Assembly: GCF_904063065.1 (NCBI RefSeq)
Contig: NZ_CAJFCL010000007.1
Location: forward strand, 1 to 64,000
DNA: 64,000 nt
Origin: Pseudomonas paraversuta
GTDB taxonomy: Bacteria; Pseudomonadota; Gammaproteobacteria; Pseudomonadales; Pseudomonadaceae
Direction of reading: 5' to 3'
The position numbers and the translations under genes were made by a program. The notes under the pieces are model-generated. The model had not been told where the DNA came from, searched no databases, and was given only the letters and a program-made list of their open reading frames with translations. Of this stretch, positions 28,718 through 39,831 are shown piece by piece (the stretch's first letter is position 1; every line of letters begins with the position of its first letter).

Positions 28718-29932
28718 TTAGTGCGCCGCCCATTCGATTTTCGAAATGTCGATGCCGTCTTTGTACATGTCCCACAGCGGCGACAGTGCGCGCAGCTTGG
28801 TAACAGCCTCGCAAACCTTCTGCGCGGCGTAATCAATTTCTTCTTCAGTGGTGAAACGACCGAAGGTGAAGCGGATCGAGCTGTGTGCCAGTTCGTCGTT
28901 ACGGCCCAGGGCGCGCAACACGTAGGACGGCTCAAGGGAAGCAGAGGTACAGGCCGAGCCGGACGACACGGCCAGATCCTTGAGCGCCATGATCAGCGAC
29001 TCGCCTTCAACATAGTTGAAGCTCAGGTTCAGGTTGTGCGGTACGCGGGCGGTCATGCTGCCGTTGACGTACAGCTCTTCAAGGTGTTCAACCTGCTTGA
29101 AGAAACGGTCGCTCAGGGCTTTGATCCGGATGTTCTCGGCGGCCATTTCTTCTTTGGCGATCTGGAACGCTTCGCCCATGCCCACGATCTGGTGGGTAGC
29201 CAGGGTGCCCGAACGCATGCCGCGCTCATGACCGCCGCCGTGCATGGCAGCTTCGATACGTACGCGAGGCTTGCGGCTTACATAAAGTGCGCCGATACCT
29301 TTAGGACCGTAAGTCTTGTGAGCCGAGAAGGACATCATGTCGACTTTCAGTTTTGCCAGGTCGATTTCAACCTTGCCGGTGGACTGGGCCGCATCGACAT
29401 GGAACAACACGCCGCGCGAGCGAGTCAGCTCACCAATGGCGGCGATATCGTTGACGGTGCCGATTTCGTTGTTCACGTGCATGATCGAAACCAGGATGGT
29501 GTCATCACGCATGGCCGCTTCAACCATGGCCGGCGTTACCAGACCGTCGGTACCCGGTTCGATATAGGTCACTTCAAAGCCTTCGCGCTCCAGCTGACGC
29601 ATGGTGTCGAGGACGGCTTTGTGTTCAATCTTGTCGGTGATCAGGTGCTTGCCTTTGGTGGCATAGAAATGCGCGGCACCCTTGATCGCCAGGTTGTTGG
29701 CCTCGGTTGCACCGGAGGTCCAGACAATTTCACGCGGGTCGGCGTTAACCAGATCGGCGACCTGACGACGGCCATTCTCCACCGCTTCTTCAGCCTTCCA
29801 GCCAAATACGTGGGAGCGCGACGCCGGGTTACCGAAGTTGCCGTCAACCAGCAGGCAGTCGCTCATTTTTTGAGCAACACGCGGATCAACCGGGGTAGTG
29901 GCTGAATAATCGAGGTAAATTGGCAATTTCAT
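28718..29932 (-). CDS. iscS: Cysteine desulfurase IscS
   Basis: IscS takes sulfur from cysteine for Fe-S clusters, thio-tRNAs and cofactors. The 404-aa PLP enzyme starts [20 protein letters not shown], with the PLP Lys in [12 protein letters not shown] and the active-site Cys in [17 protein letters not shown]. This fits group I IscS. It lies 49 bases downstream of iscR and 95 bases upstream of iscU. Confidence 0.98.
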   Translation of the reverse strand: MKLPIYLDYSATTPVDPRVAQKMSDCLLVDGNFGNPASRSHVFGWKAEEAVENGRRQVADLVNADPREIVWTSGATEANNLAIKGAAHFYATKGKHLITDKIEHKAVLDTMRQLEREGFEVTYIEPGTDGLVTPAMVEAAMRDDTILVSIMHVNNEIGTVNDIAAIGELTRSRGVLFHVDAAQSTGKVEIDLAKLKVDMMSFSAHKTYGPKGIGALYVSRKPRVRIEAAMHGGGHERGMRSGTLATHQIVGMGEAFQIAKEEMAAENIRIKALSDRFFKQVEHLEELYVNGSMTARVPHNLNLSFNYVEGESLIMALKDLAVSSGSACTSASLEPSYVLRALGRNDELAHSSIRFTFGRFTTEEEIDYAAQKVCEAVTKLRALSPLWDMYKDGIDISKIEWAAH

Positions 29933-29981
29933 GGACTATCTCCTAAATCAGGCTGGCTGGCGCACCGTCGTTTTTATGCAA

Positions 29982-30473
29982 TCACTCGACGGCGGACGCT
30001 TCGATCTTATCCAGGTGTGGCGCCTTGCCATTACAGCGGCGTTGATCCTGACGCTGGGCTACTTCTTGTACCTCACGGCGAGTGACAAGATCAGCCAAGC
30101 TGATACCGCTGAGAAAATCGTGGATCTGCAGGCTCAGGTCGCACCACAAATGGTGGGTCAGGCACGTGTCGCCGGCATGGCAATCGCCAAGCCCCTGGCA
30201 ACGCGTGGCATCGACGGACTCGTTCACTGCATCGATAACCTGGGCTACCTGAATACCCTGCATGTCGCGCGACAGCTGATAGCCGCCGCCCGGGCCACGC
30301 ACACTGGAAACCAGACTGCTGCGGCGCAACTTGGCAAACAGTTGCTCAAGGTAGGATAGGGAAATGCCCTGGCGTTCGGAAATATCAGCCAGGGACACCG
30401 GCCCGTGCTGTGCGTGCAACGCCAAATCAAGCATTGCAGTAACGGCGTAACGGCCTTTTGTAGTCAGTCTCAT
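29982..30473 (-). CDS. iscR: Fe-S-sensing regulator IscR
   Basis: IscR is an Rrf2-family repressor that senses the cell's Fe-S status and represses its own isc operon when loaded. The 163-aa protein starts [19 protein letters not shown], has a winged HTH with [14 protein letters not shown], and the cluster ligands in [13 protein letters not shown]. Its promoter carries an operator-like sequence (separate entry). It is the first gene of isc. Confidence 0.98.
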   Translation of the reverse strand: MRLTTKGRYAVTAMLDLALHAQHGPVSLADISERQGISLSYLEQLFAKLRRSSLVSSVRGPGGGYQLSRDMQGIQVAQVIDAVNESVDATRCQGLGDCHAGDTCLTHHLWCDLSLQIHDFLSGISLADLVTRREVQEVAQRQDQRRCNGKAPHLDKIEASAVE

Positions 30474-30505
30474 GGACAGGTACCACGGAATTCGGAATGG
30501 AGGCG

Positions 30506-30563
30506 AGTATGCTATTCCCGACTATTTAAGTCAAGTATTAGACCTAGTACTTTAGTCGGGATT
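30506..30563 (-). promoter_or_regulatory. iscR promoter with type 1 IscR operator
   Basis: On the minus strand, TTGACT (30529-30534) and CATACT (30506-30511) are spaced by 17 bases, a good sigma-70 promoter. The 25 bases at 30514-30538 match the type 1 IscR consensus (ATASYYGACTRWWWYAGTCRRSTAT) at all but about two positions. This covers the -35 and spacer. A second, weaker half-matching site lies at 30541-30563, suggesting tandem operators. Autorepression of isc by holo-IscR is established for the family; here it follows from the site. Confidence 0.85.
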
Positions 30564-30715
30564 ACCCGCAAAACAGCGCGCGCATTGTAGCAGGGTATGC
30601 GGCGTAATGGCACATGAGGCATCAAGACCTGACGCGCAAGACCCCGGGGCCCCAGAGGCCGGCGACTGCTCAGCGCAGCGTCACCAGACCAGCTCCCCAG
30701 GGGTCAAAGCAAGAC

Positions 30716-31495
30716 CTAGACCGCCCTGCCTTGATCCTTGTCCTTGACGCAGGCGAAGTCCTCTTCGCGCAGCTGCGGCAGGTCCTGAGCGCAATAAGTG
30801 CTGCCCAGATCCTTGAGCGCCCCGCACATGCCATCAAGCTTGCCGTCGACCGCCTGCAGATGATCCAGTAACTGACCAATGGCCCGCGCCACCGGATCCG
30901 GCATGTCCTCGCCGACACCGTAAGCATCAAAGCCAATCTTCTCCGCCATGGCCTTGCGCTTGGCTTGTGCCTCATCGTCGCTCTTGATGATGATGCGCCC
31001 CGGGATCCCGACAACCGTCGCCCCGGCAGGCACCTCTTTGGTCACCACGGCATTGGAGCCAACCTTGGCTCCGGCACCCACGGTAAACGGACCAAGAACC
31101 TTGGCCCCCGCCCCCACCACAACCCCGTTTTCCAGAGTCGGATGGCGCTTGCCCTTGTTCCAGCTCGTGCCGCCCAGCGTCACACCCTGATAAAGGGTCA
31201 CGTCGTCGCCGATTTCAGCCGTCTCACCAATGACGATACCCATGCCGTGGTCGATGAAAAACCGACGCCCCACCTTGGCCCCCGGGTGAATCTCGATCCC
31301 GGTCAGCCAGCGCCCGAAGTTCGACACCAGCCGAGCCAGCCATTTCCAGCCAGCCCCCCACAGCAAAGCGGACAAGCGGTGAATCCAGATGGCATGCATG
31401 CCCGGGTAGCAGGTCAACACCTCAAAAGCATTACGCGCAGCAGGATCACGATGAAACACACTCTGGATATCTTCACGCAGACGCTCGAACATCAT
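30716..31495 (-). CDS. cysE: Serine O-acetyltransferase
   Basis: CysE makes O-acetylserine from serine and acetyl-CoA, the first step of cysteine synthesis. The 259-aa protein has an N-terminal helical domain and left-handed beta-helix hexapeptide repeats with [22 protein letters not shown] (His/Asp active residues), [13 protein letters not shown] and [16 protein letters not shown]. Its start overlaps the trmJ stop by 1 base, so the two genes are likely cotranscribed; cysE lies upstream of iscR in the trmJ-cysE-isc order common in gammaproteobacteria. Confidence 0.97.
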   Translation of the reverse strand: MMFERLREDIQSVFHRDPAARNAFEVLTCYPGMHAIWIHRLSALLWGAGWKWLARLVSNFGRWLTGIEIHPGAKVGRRFFIDHGMGIVIGETAEIGDDVTLYQGVTLGGTSWNKGKRHPTLENGVVVGAGAKVLGPFTVGAGAKVGSNAVVTKEVPAGATVVGIPGRIIIKSDDEAQAKRKAMAEKIGFDAYGVGEDMPDPVARAIGQLLDHLQAVDGKLDGMCGALKDLGSTYCAQDLPQLREEDFACVKDKDQGRAV

Positions 31496-32265
31496 TAATC
31501 CTTGCGCTTGAGCAACTCGCCACGAGCTGCTTTTTGGGTTTCGGTGAGAATGCCACGCAAAATGTTCATTTCTGCACGACTGACCGAGCTGCGCCCGTAC
31601 AGTCGGCGCAAGCGCGCCATGAGGTGACGCGGTTTTTCCGGATCCATGAACTCGATGGCCACCAGGGTCTGCTCCAGATGCTCATAGAAGCGCTCCAGCT
31701 CATCCATGGTCGCCAGCTCGCCACTTTTAGTGGAAGCCACTTCCTCTTTTTCGATTTTGCTCGGCTGACCCTGAGCCGCCAGCCATGACATGCGGATCTC
31801 GTAGCTCAAGACCTGCACGGCAGCACCCAGATTCAGAGAGCTGAATTCGGGGTCCGAAGGGATATGCACATGAAAGTGGCAACGCTGCAGCTCTTCATTG
31901 GTCAGGCCGGAATCTTCACGACCGAACACCAGGGCGATTTCAGCCCCCTGCCCCGCTTCTTCCACCACTTTCTGCCCGCACTCGCGCGGGTCCAGCAGCG
32001 GCCAGGGGATACGACGATCACGGGCACTGGTGCCCAGCACCAGATTACAACCCACCAGGGCATCTTCCAGGGTGGCAACGACTTGTGCATTTTCAAGAAT
32101 GTCACCCGCCCCCGACGCCCGGGCATCAGCCTCATGGTGTGGAAACAACCTGGGCTCCACCAGAACCAGCCGCGACAATCCCATGTTTTTCATGGCACGC
32201 GCAGCACCGCCGATGTTCCCGGGATGACTGGTATTGACCAGAACGACACGAATATTAGGCAGCAA
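31495..32265 (-). CDS. trmJ: tRNA (cytidine/uridine-32 2'-O)-methyltransferase TrmJ
   Basis: TrmJ methylates ribose at position 32 of several tRNAs. The 256-aa SPOUT-family protein shows [20 protein letters not shown] near the N-terminus, the knot motifs [15 protein letters not shown] and [19 protein letters not shown], and a C-terminal helical extension. It is divergent from suhB across 143 bases, an arrangement conserved in gammaproteobacteria, and precedes cysE. Confidence 0.96.
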   Translation of the reverse strand: MLPNIRVVLVNTSHPGNIGGAARAMKNMGLSRLVLVEPRLFPHHEADARASGAGDILENAQVVATLEDALVGCNLVLGTSARDRRIPWPLLDPRECGQKVVEEAGQGAEIALVFGREDSGLTNEELQRCHFHVHIPSDPEFSSLNLGAAVQVLSYEIRMSWLAAQGQPSKIEKEEVASTKSGELATMDELERFYEHLEQTLVAIEFMDPEKPRHLMARLRRLYGRSSVSRAEMNILRGILTETQKAARGELLKRKD

Positions 32266-32364
32266 AGGAAGCGCTCACAGGCCAACAAAAGGGAGCAAAT
32301 CTTACCTAAGCGAAACGCCATAAGCTACGAAAGCTAATGCAAACCTTCATCTACTGAACTTTTC

Positions 32365-32373
32365 TGATAGAAT
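32365..32373 (+). promoter_or_regulatory. Extended -10 promoter element upstream of suhB
   Basis: TGATAGAAT (32365-32373) contains an extended -10 (TGN followed by TAGAAT), placing a start about 30 bases before the suhB ATG. No good -35 is visible, which is normal for extended -10 promoters. Confidence 0.5.
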
Positions 32374-32408
32374 ATTCGGCTTTCTTTAACGACCTAGGTG
32401 AAACGTCC

Positions 32409-33224
32409 ATGCAGCCCATGCTGAATATCGCGCTGCGCGCCGCCCGCAGCGCCAGTGAATTGATTTTCCGCTCCATCGAGCGCCTGGATACCATCAAGGT
32501 CGACGAAAAAGACGCCAAGGATTACGTCTCTGAAGTCGATCGTGCTGCTGAACAGAAAATCATCGACGCCTTGCGCAAGGCCTACCCGACACACGGCATC
32601 CGCGGTGAAGAAACCGGCATGCACCCAGGCAGCGGTGAAGGTGAAGACTACCTGTGGATCATCGATCCGCTGGATGGCACCACCAACTTCCTGCGCGGCG
32701 TTCCACACTTCGCCGTAAGCATCGCCTGCAAATACCGTGGCCGCCTTGAGCACGCAGTGGTTCTCGACCCGGTTCGCCAGGAAGAATTCACCGCCAGCCG
32801 TGGCCGTGGCGCCCAGCTCAATGGTCGCCGCCTGCGTGTCAGCGGTCGCACCAGCCTTGATGGCGCCCTGCTGGGTACCGGCTTCCCGTTCCGCGACAAC
32901 CAGATGGACAACCTGGATAACTACCTGGGCATGTTCCGCAGCCTGGTTGGCCAGACTGCCGGCATCCGCCGCGCCGGTGCTGCCAGCCTGGACCTGGCTT
33001 ACGTTGCAGCCGGCCGTTATGACGCATTCTGGGAGTCGGGCCTGTCCGAGTGGGACATGGCAGCAGGCGCCCTGCTGATCCAGGAAGCCGGCGGTCTCGT
33101 CAGCGACTTCACCGGCGGCCACGATTTCCTTGAAAAAGGCCACATCGTTGCCGGCAACACCAAGTGCTTCAAAGCTGTACTGACCGCAATCCAGCCACAC
33201 CTGCCGGCCTCGCTGAAACGCTAA
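32409..33224 (+). CDS. suhB: Inositol monophosphatase-family protein SuhB
   Basis: SuhB hydrolyses inositol phosphates in vitro; in bacteria it also acts in rRNA transcription antitermination. The 271-aa protein has the metal-binding IMPase signature WIIDPLDGTTNFLRG with GEETG upstream and WDMAAGALLIQEAGG near the C-terminus. The start MQPMLNIALRAARSA is the family start. It is divergent from trmJ, with a strong terminator after the stop. Confidence 0.97.
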   Translation: MQPMLNIALRAARSASELIFRSIERLDTIKVDEKDAKDYVSEVDRAAEQKIIDALRKAYPTHGIRGEETGMHPGSGEGEDYLWIIDPLDGTTNFLRGVPHFAVSIACKYRGRLEHAVVLDPVRQEEFTASRGRGAQLNGRRLRVSGRTSLDGALLGTGFPFRDNQMDNLDNYLGMFRSLVGQTAGIRRAGAASLDLAYVAAGRYDAFWESGLSEWDMAAGALLIQEAGGLVSDFTGGHDFLEKGHIVAGNTKCFKAVLTAIQPHLPASLKR

Positions 33225-33240
33225 GCGAACTCCGCGCATA

Positions 33241-33270
33241 AAAAAAGCACCCTTCGGGGTGCTTTTTTTT
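33241..33270. terminator. Terminator after suhB, usable in both directions
   Basis: AAAAAAGCACCC (33241-33252) and GGGTGCTTTTTT (33257-33268) form a perfect 12-bp stem with a TTCG tetraloop and T run, 16 bases past the suhB stop. A and T tracts flank both sides. Confidence 0.95.
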
Positions 33271-33396
33271 GACTGCCATTCCAACAAAGACCTGGCCAAC
33301 CTTTGACCGGACTCCGGATACCTGCAGGAGCGAGCTACATACCAGCAGACTCGATATCCGCAATGCTCCGCTGAACAGCCCGCCCCGACAGTGGCA

Positions 33397-33924
33397 TTAA
33401 TTCAGAATCAACTTGCCCTGCTTGTCGACGGCAATTTCATTGCCCGGCTCATGATCCATCCGCACCTTGCCTTCCTTGCCATCCAGCGAGTAACGCACGT
33501 CATAACCGACAACCTTGTCGCTGATGTCGTTGACCGTGTTGCAGCGCGTTTGCGTCGTGGTATAGGTATCGCGGTTCTGCATGCCTTCCTGAACCTTGTT
33601 ACCGGCATAGCCACCACCGACCGCACCGGCCACCGTGGCGATCTTCTTGCCGTTACCACCGCCCACCTGATTACCCAGCAAACCACCAGCGACTGCACCC
33701 AGTACGCTACCGACGATCTGATGCTGATCCTTGACCGGCGCCTGACGCGTCACAGTCACATCCTTGCACACCTCACGCGGTGTCTTGATCTGTTGCGTGA
33801 CCGGCTGAACAGCCAATACCTGCGCAGACTCAGGGCCTTTAACCAGGGTGTAGGTGGCAAAAGCGCCCCCGGCGGTCACAGCCACCGCACCTAAAACAGC
33901 ACCTACCAGCAAAGACTTGTTCAC
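33397..33924 (-). CDS. Glycine-zipper 2TM-domain envelope protein
   Basis: The 175-aa protein has an N-terminal hydrophobic segment (VNKSLLVGAVLGAVAVTAGGAFATY) that is an uncleaved or cleaved signal anchor, and a Gly-rich segment SVLGAVAGGLLGNQVGGGNGKKIATVAGAVGGGYAGNKVQ typical of Rick_17kDa/glycine-zipper proteins. The GTG start at 33924 is set by GGAGG five bases upstream; an ATG four codons earlier overlaps that Shine-Dalgarno. It lies between suhB (convergent) and the secDF terminator. Function unknown; envelope integrity is the usual guess. Confidence 0.85.
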   Translation of the reverse strand: MNKSLLVGAVLGAVAVTAGGAFATYTLVKGPESAQVLAVQPVTQQIKTPREVCKDVTVTRQAPVKDQHQIVGSVLGAVAGGLLGNQVGGGNGKKIATVAGAVGGGYAGNKVQEGMQNRDTYTTTQTRCNTVNDISDKVVGYDVRYSLDGKEGKVRMDHEPGNEIAVDKQGKLILN

Positions 33925-33986
33925 TTGAACCTCCAAACCATCACAGATGGGAAAAATCCCACGCTAATCCCAGCCTTGGAGCACAA

Positions 33987-34019
33987 AAAAAGGCGCGAGT
34001 TCAATACTCGCGCCTTTTT
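33987..34019 (-). terminator. Terminator of the queA-tgt-yajC-secDF run
   Basis: AAAAAGGCGCGAGT (33987-34000) and ACTCGCGCCTTTTT (34006-34019) form a perfect 14-bp stem with a 5-base loop, 28 bases past the secF stop, with a U run on the minus strand. Confidence 0.95.
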
Positions 34020-34046
34020 AGGTAACAACTCGAAGATGATTAACCG

Positions 34047-34961
34047 TTATGGACGGTCATCGATCTCCTTGTCGGTCACAACAGGAGGAATCAAATCCTC
34101 GGCACTCAGGTTCAACCAGATCAGCACCACGTTGGCGATGTAGATCGACGAGTAAGTACCCGCCAATACGCCCACGAACAGCGCGATCGAGAAGCCCCAC
34201 AGGTTATCGCCACCGAAGATCAGCAGTGCCGCGATCGCCAACAGGGTGGAGATCGAGGTCGCCATGGTGCGCAACAGGGTTTGCGTGGTCGAGATGTTGA
34301 TGTTATCGATCAGGCTGGCCTTGCGCAGCACCCGGAAGTTCTCCCGTACCCGGTCGAATACCACGATGGTGTCGTTGAGCGAGTAGCCAATAATGGCCAG
34401 CACCGCCGCCAGCACCGTCAGGTCGAAGGTAATCTGGAAGAACGACAGCACGCCCATGGTCACGATCACGTCGTGAACCAGAGACACGATCGCGCCCACC
34501 GCGAACTTCCACTGAAAGCGGAAGGCCAGGTACAGCATGATGCCGCCCAGCGCCATCAGCATGCCGAGGCCGCCCTGGTCGCGCAGTTCTTCACCCACTT
34601 GCGGGCCCACGAACTCAACGCGCTTGATGACCGCAGGGTTAGCCGTATCGGCCTGCCCCAGAGCCGCTGCAACCTTGTTGCCCAGCAACGGATCATCGCC
34701 AGGCATACGCACCAGCAGGTCGGTGGTAGCACCAAAGCTCTGTACTACAGCGTCATGGAAGCCTGCCGAGGCAAGCTCGGTACGCACCTTGGTCAGATCT
34801 GCCGGCTTCTCGTAGGTCAGCTCGATGAGCGTACCGCCAGTGAAGTCCAGGCCGTAGTTCATGCCCTTGTGGAACATGCTGAACAAAGCCAGCACGGTGA
34901 GTACTACAGTGACGCCGAACGCAACGTTGCGAACGCCCATGAAGTTGATTGTACGTAACAT
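34047..34961 (-). CDS. secF: Protein translocase subunit SecF
   Basis: SecF pairs with SecD to drive late translocation with the proton motive force. The 304-aa protein has six membrane segments and a first periplasmic loop with GMNYGLDFTGGTLIEL. The RND-type SD_SF domain contains GYSLNDTIVVFDRVREN. It starts 9 bases after secD ends and is followed by a strong terminator. Confidence 0.98.
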   Translation of the reverse strand: MLRTINFMGVRNVAFGVTVVLTVLALFSMFHKGMNYGLDFTGGTLIELTYEKPADLTKVRTELASAGFHDAVVQSFGATTDLLVRMPGDDPLLGNKVAAALGQADTANPAVIKRVEFVGPQVGEELRDQGGLGMLMALGGIMLYLAFRFQWKFAVGAIVSLVHDVIVTMGVLSFFQITFDLTVLAAVLAIIGYSLNDTIVVFDRVRENFRVLRKASLIDNINISTTQTLLRTMATSISTLLAIAALLIFGGDNLWGFSIALFVGVLAGTYSSIYIANVVLIWLNLSAEDLIPPVVTDKEIDDRP

Positions 34962-34970
34962 GGCAGCCCC

Positions 34971-36839
34971 TTAAATCCACAACTTCTTGAAGTCCCGACC
35001 GCCGTACACAAGGTTGACCATTGCGCGGGTCACCATAATGGCCGTGAACATCGAGGTAAAGATCCCGAGGGACATGGTCACCGCAAAGCCTTTGACCGGC
35101 CCGGTACCCATGGCAAAGAGAATCCCGCCAACCAGCAGAGTTGTCAGGTTGGAGTCGACAATCGCCGTAAATGCACGACTGAAGCCTTCATTGATCGCTC
35201 GCTGCACCGTCATGCCATTGGCGATCTCTTCACGAATCCGCGAGAAGATCAGCACGTTGGCATCGACCGCCATACCCATGGTCAAGACGATACCGGCAAT
35301 CCCCGGCAGGGTCAGGGTTGCACCCAGCACCGACATCAGAGCCAGCAGCAAGACCATGTTGCCCGCCAGCGCCACCGTCGCAATCACACCGAAGAAACGG
35401 TAGATGGCAATGATGAAAATCGACACGAACAGCATGCCCCACAGCGATGCATCGATACCCTTGGTGATGTTGTCAGCACCCAGGCTCGGACCAATGGTGC
35501 GCTCTTCAGCGAAGTACATTGGCGCTGCCAGACCACCGGCACGCAACAGCAAGGCAAGCTCGGAAGCCTCACCCTGGCCATTCAGACCGGTAATCCGGAA
35601 CTGGCTGCCCAGTGGCGACTGGATGGTCGCCAGGCTGATGATCTTCTTGTCTTCCTTGAACGTCTGGGTCGGCACGTCCTTCTCGACACCGTCGACCACT
35701 TGCTTGGTGTAAGTCGTCACCGGGCGCTGCTCGATGAAGATTACCGCCATGCTGCGGCCCACGTTGCTGCGGGTCGAACGACTCATCAGCTCGCCACCAT
35801 GACCATCAAGCTTGATGTTCACCTGTGGACGACCGTGCTCGTCAAAGCCTGCCTGAGCGTCTGTCACCTGGTCACCGGTGATGATCAGACCGCGCTCGAT
35901 TTGCGCGCCAGGACGATTGCCTTCGCGGAATTCGAACGTCTCGGAAGTGGCTTTGGAAGCGCCCGGCTCTGCTGCCAGACGGAACTCAAGGTTGGCCGTC
36001 TTGCCCAGAATACGCTTGGCTTCGGCGGTGTCTTGCACGCCCGGCAGTTCAACCACGATGCGGTTGGCACCCTGACGCTGAACCAGAGGCTCGGCAACAC
36101 CCAACTCGTTGACCCGGTTACGGACCGTTGTCAGGTTTTGCTTGATGGAATACTCACGGATTTCCGCCAGCTTGGCCGGGGTCATCGCCAGACGCAGAAC
36201 CGGCTGACCATTGAGATCGGCTGTGGTTACGTCAAAGTCATTGAAGTTCTTGCGAATCAGACTACGCGCTTGCTCACGGACCGCTTCATCAGTGAAACCC
36301 AACTGAATGGCGCCATTGAGTTGCGGCAGGCTGCGATAACGCACCTTCTCTTTACGCAGCAGACTTTTGACATCGCCTTCGTACACTTTCATACGTGCAT
36401 CGACGGCTTTATCCATGTCCACTTCCAGCAGGAAGTGCACACCACCAGACAAGTCCAGACCCAGTTTCATCGGGTGAGCACCCAGACTACGCAACCATTG
36501 CGGCGTGGTCTGTGCCAGGTTGAGCGCTACGACATAGTCGTCACCCAAAGCCTTGCGCACCACATCCTTGGCGGGTAGCTGGTCGTCTTTCTTGACCAGA
36601 CGCAACAAACCACCTTTGCCGCCCTGGGCCAAAGAGGCTGCCTTGACTTCAATGCCTGCATCGGTCAGTGCCTTGCTTGCACGATCCAGATCAGCCTGGC
36701 TGACCTGCAAAGCCGTGCTCGCACCCGAAATCTGGATTGCCGGGTCATCAGGGTACAGATTGGGAGCGGAATAAATAAAACCGATCGCCAGCACAGCCAG
36801 GATCAGAATGTATTTCCACAGAGGGTATTTGTTCAGCAT
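34971..36839 (-). CDS. secD: Protein translocase subunit SecD
   Basis: SecD is the larger half of the SecDF translocation motor. The 622-aa protein has an N-terminal membrane anchor (YPLWKYILILAVLAIGFIY), a large periplasmic P1 domain with GLDLSGGVHFLLEVD and a second part around residues 200-430, and five C-terminal membrane segments with GMAVDANVLIFSRIREE. Of two adjacent in-frame ATGs the second (36839) is chosen. It lies between yajC and secF. Confidence 0.98.
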   Translation of the reverse strand: MLNKYPLWKYILILAVLAIGFIYSAPNLYPDDPAIQISGASTALQVSQADLDRASKALTDAGIEVKAASLAQGGKGGLLRLVKKDDQLPAKDVVRKALGDDYVVALNLAQTTPQWLRSLGAHPMKLGLDLSGGVHFLLEVDMDKAVDARMKVYEGDVKSLLRKEKVRYRSLPQLNGAIQLGFTDEAVREQARSLIRKNFNDFDVTTADLNGQPVLRLAMTPAKLAEIREYSIKQNLTTVRNRVNELGVAEPLVQRQGANRIVVELPGVQDTAEAKRILGKTANLEFRLAAEPGASKATSETFEFREGNRPGAQIERGLIITGDQVTDAQAGFDEHGRPQVNIKLDGHGGELMSRSTRSNVGRSMAVIFIEQRPVTTYTKQVVDGVEKDVPTQTFKEDKKIISLATIQSPLGSQFRITGLNGQGEASELALLLRAGGLAAPMYFAEERTIGPSLGADNITKGIDASLWGMLFVSIFIIAIYRFFGVIATVALAGNMVLLLALMSVLGATLTLPGIAGIVLTMGMAVDANVLIFSRIREEIANGMTVQRAINEGFSRAFTAIVDSNLTTLLVGGILFAMGTGPVKGFAVTMSLGIFTSMFTAIMVTRAMVNLVYGGRDFKKLWI

Positions 36840-36906
36840 CAATCACGCCGCCCGCTTAAAACGCGGGGCGCCTTGCGCGCCCCGTCGATTGTTAAAAGTT
36901 GAAACT

Positions 36907-37245
36907 TTAGATCGCTTTCAGCGTGCCTTTAGGCAACGTGGCTGCAACAGAGCCTTTCTGAATTTTCAGTTCAACAGTGTCCGACACTTCAATCACAACG
37001 AACGCATCGGAAACTTTGACGATTTTGCCGGCGATACCGCCAGTAGTTACGATCTCGTCACCTTTTTGCAGGTTACCCAACAGGGCTTTCTGCTCTTTGG
37101 CGCGCTTGGCCTGTGGACGCCAGATCATCAGATAGAAGATGACCAGGAAGCCGACCAGGAAAATCCATTCAAAACCGCCACCCATAGGGCCAGCAGCGGC
37201 AGGTGCAGCAGCGTCCGCGAAAGCGGAAGAGATGAAAAAGCTCAT
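36907..37245 (-). CDS. yajC: Sec translocon accessory protein YajC
   Basis: YajC associates with SecDF. The 112-aa protein has one membrane segment (FEWIFLVGFLVIFYLMIW) followed by RPQAKRAKEQKALLGNLQKGDEIVTTGGI, the conserved YajC stretch. Its C-terminal domain is cytosolic. MSFFISSAFADA is taken as the start; six upstream codons are open. It lies 42 bases after tgt and 67 bases before secD. Confidence 0.97.
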   Translation of the reverse strand: MSFFISSAFADAAAPAAAGPMGGGFEWIFLVGFLVIFYLMIWRPQAKRAKEQKALLGNLQKGDEIVTTGGIAGKIVKVSDAFVVIEVSDTVELKIQKGSVAATLPKGTLKAI

Positions 37246-37287
37246 TAAGCACTCCAGTTGCAATGTTGTTTCTTAAAGGTCCGAAAC

Positions 37288-39476
<2,189 letters not shown>

Positions 39477-39582
39477 GATAGGTTTCGTCTAGCAGGGCCG
39501 GGAAGTTTAACGGACTTAGTAAAAATAGACCAATAAGTTGTTGACCGACCTAAACCTCATCTCTATACTTCGCCGCCATTGA

Positions 39583-39667
39583 GCCCTGATGGCGGAATTG
39601 GTAGACGCGGCGGATTCAAAATCCGTTTTCGCAAGAAGTGGGAGTTCGAGTCTCCCTCGGGGCACCA
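39583..39667 (+). tRNA. tRNA-Leu, anticodon CAA
   Basis: The acceptor stem GCCCTGA (39583-39589) pairs with TCGGGGC (39657-39663), with discriminator A and encoded CCA to 39667. The anticodon loop TTCAAAA gives CAA (Leu, codon UUG). The variable arm is long, as in class II tRNAs, and the T arm GGGAG-TTCGAGT-CTCCC is intact. It is the anchor of the downstream island. Confidence 0.96.
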
Positions 39668-39678
39668 TATAGCAGTAC

Positions 39679-39790
39679 CTGCAAGTCTCTACCAGGACTT
39701 GCAGCACAGAGAAACCGGCCCCCGAGCCGGTTTTTTTGTGCCTGACGATCTACCCCTGTCTACCCCTATCCGTTGTATCCCTGTATCCCC
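39679..39790. repeat. attL-type direct repeat and core palindrome
   Basis: Positions 39693-39758 are identical over 66 bases to 58954-59019. Inside, CTGCAAGTC (39679-39687) and GACTTGCAG (39696-39704) form a perfect 9-bp inverted repeat with an 8-base centre, the shape of a tyrosine-recombinase core site. The repeat continues less perfectly through TGTATCCC motifs near 39774-39800, which also occur near the right end. Confidence 0.85.
39712..39737 (+). terminator. tRNA-Leu terminator inside the att repeat
   Basis: AAACCGGC (39712-39719) and GCCGGTTT (39726-39733) form an 8-bp stem followed by T7, 45 bases past the tRNA. The same hairpin is present at the right-hand repeat, so integration conserves termination of the tRNA transcript. 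Confidence 0.9.
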
Positions 39791-39831
39791 ACTTGTATCC
39801 TGAGAAAAATACCGAACTTTGGGATACAAGG

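Noticed and set aside
39579..39803. 74-codon frame through tRNA-Leu
   Set aside because: It reads through the tRNA and its terminator.
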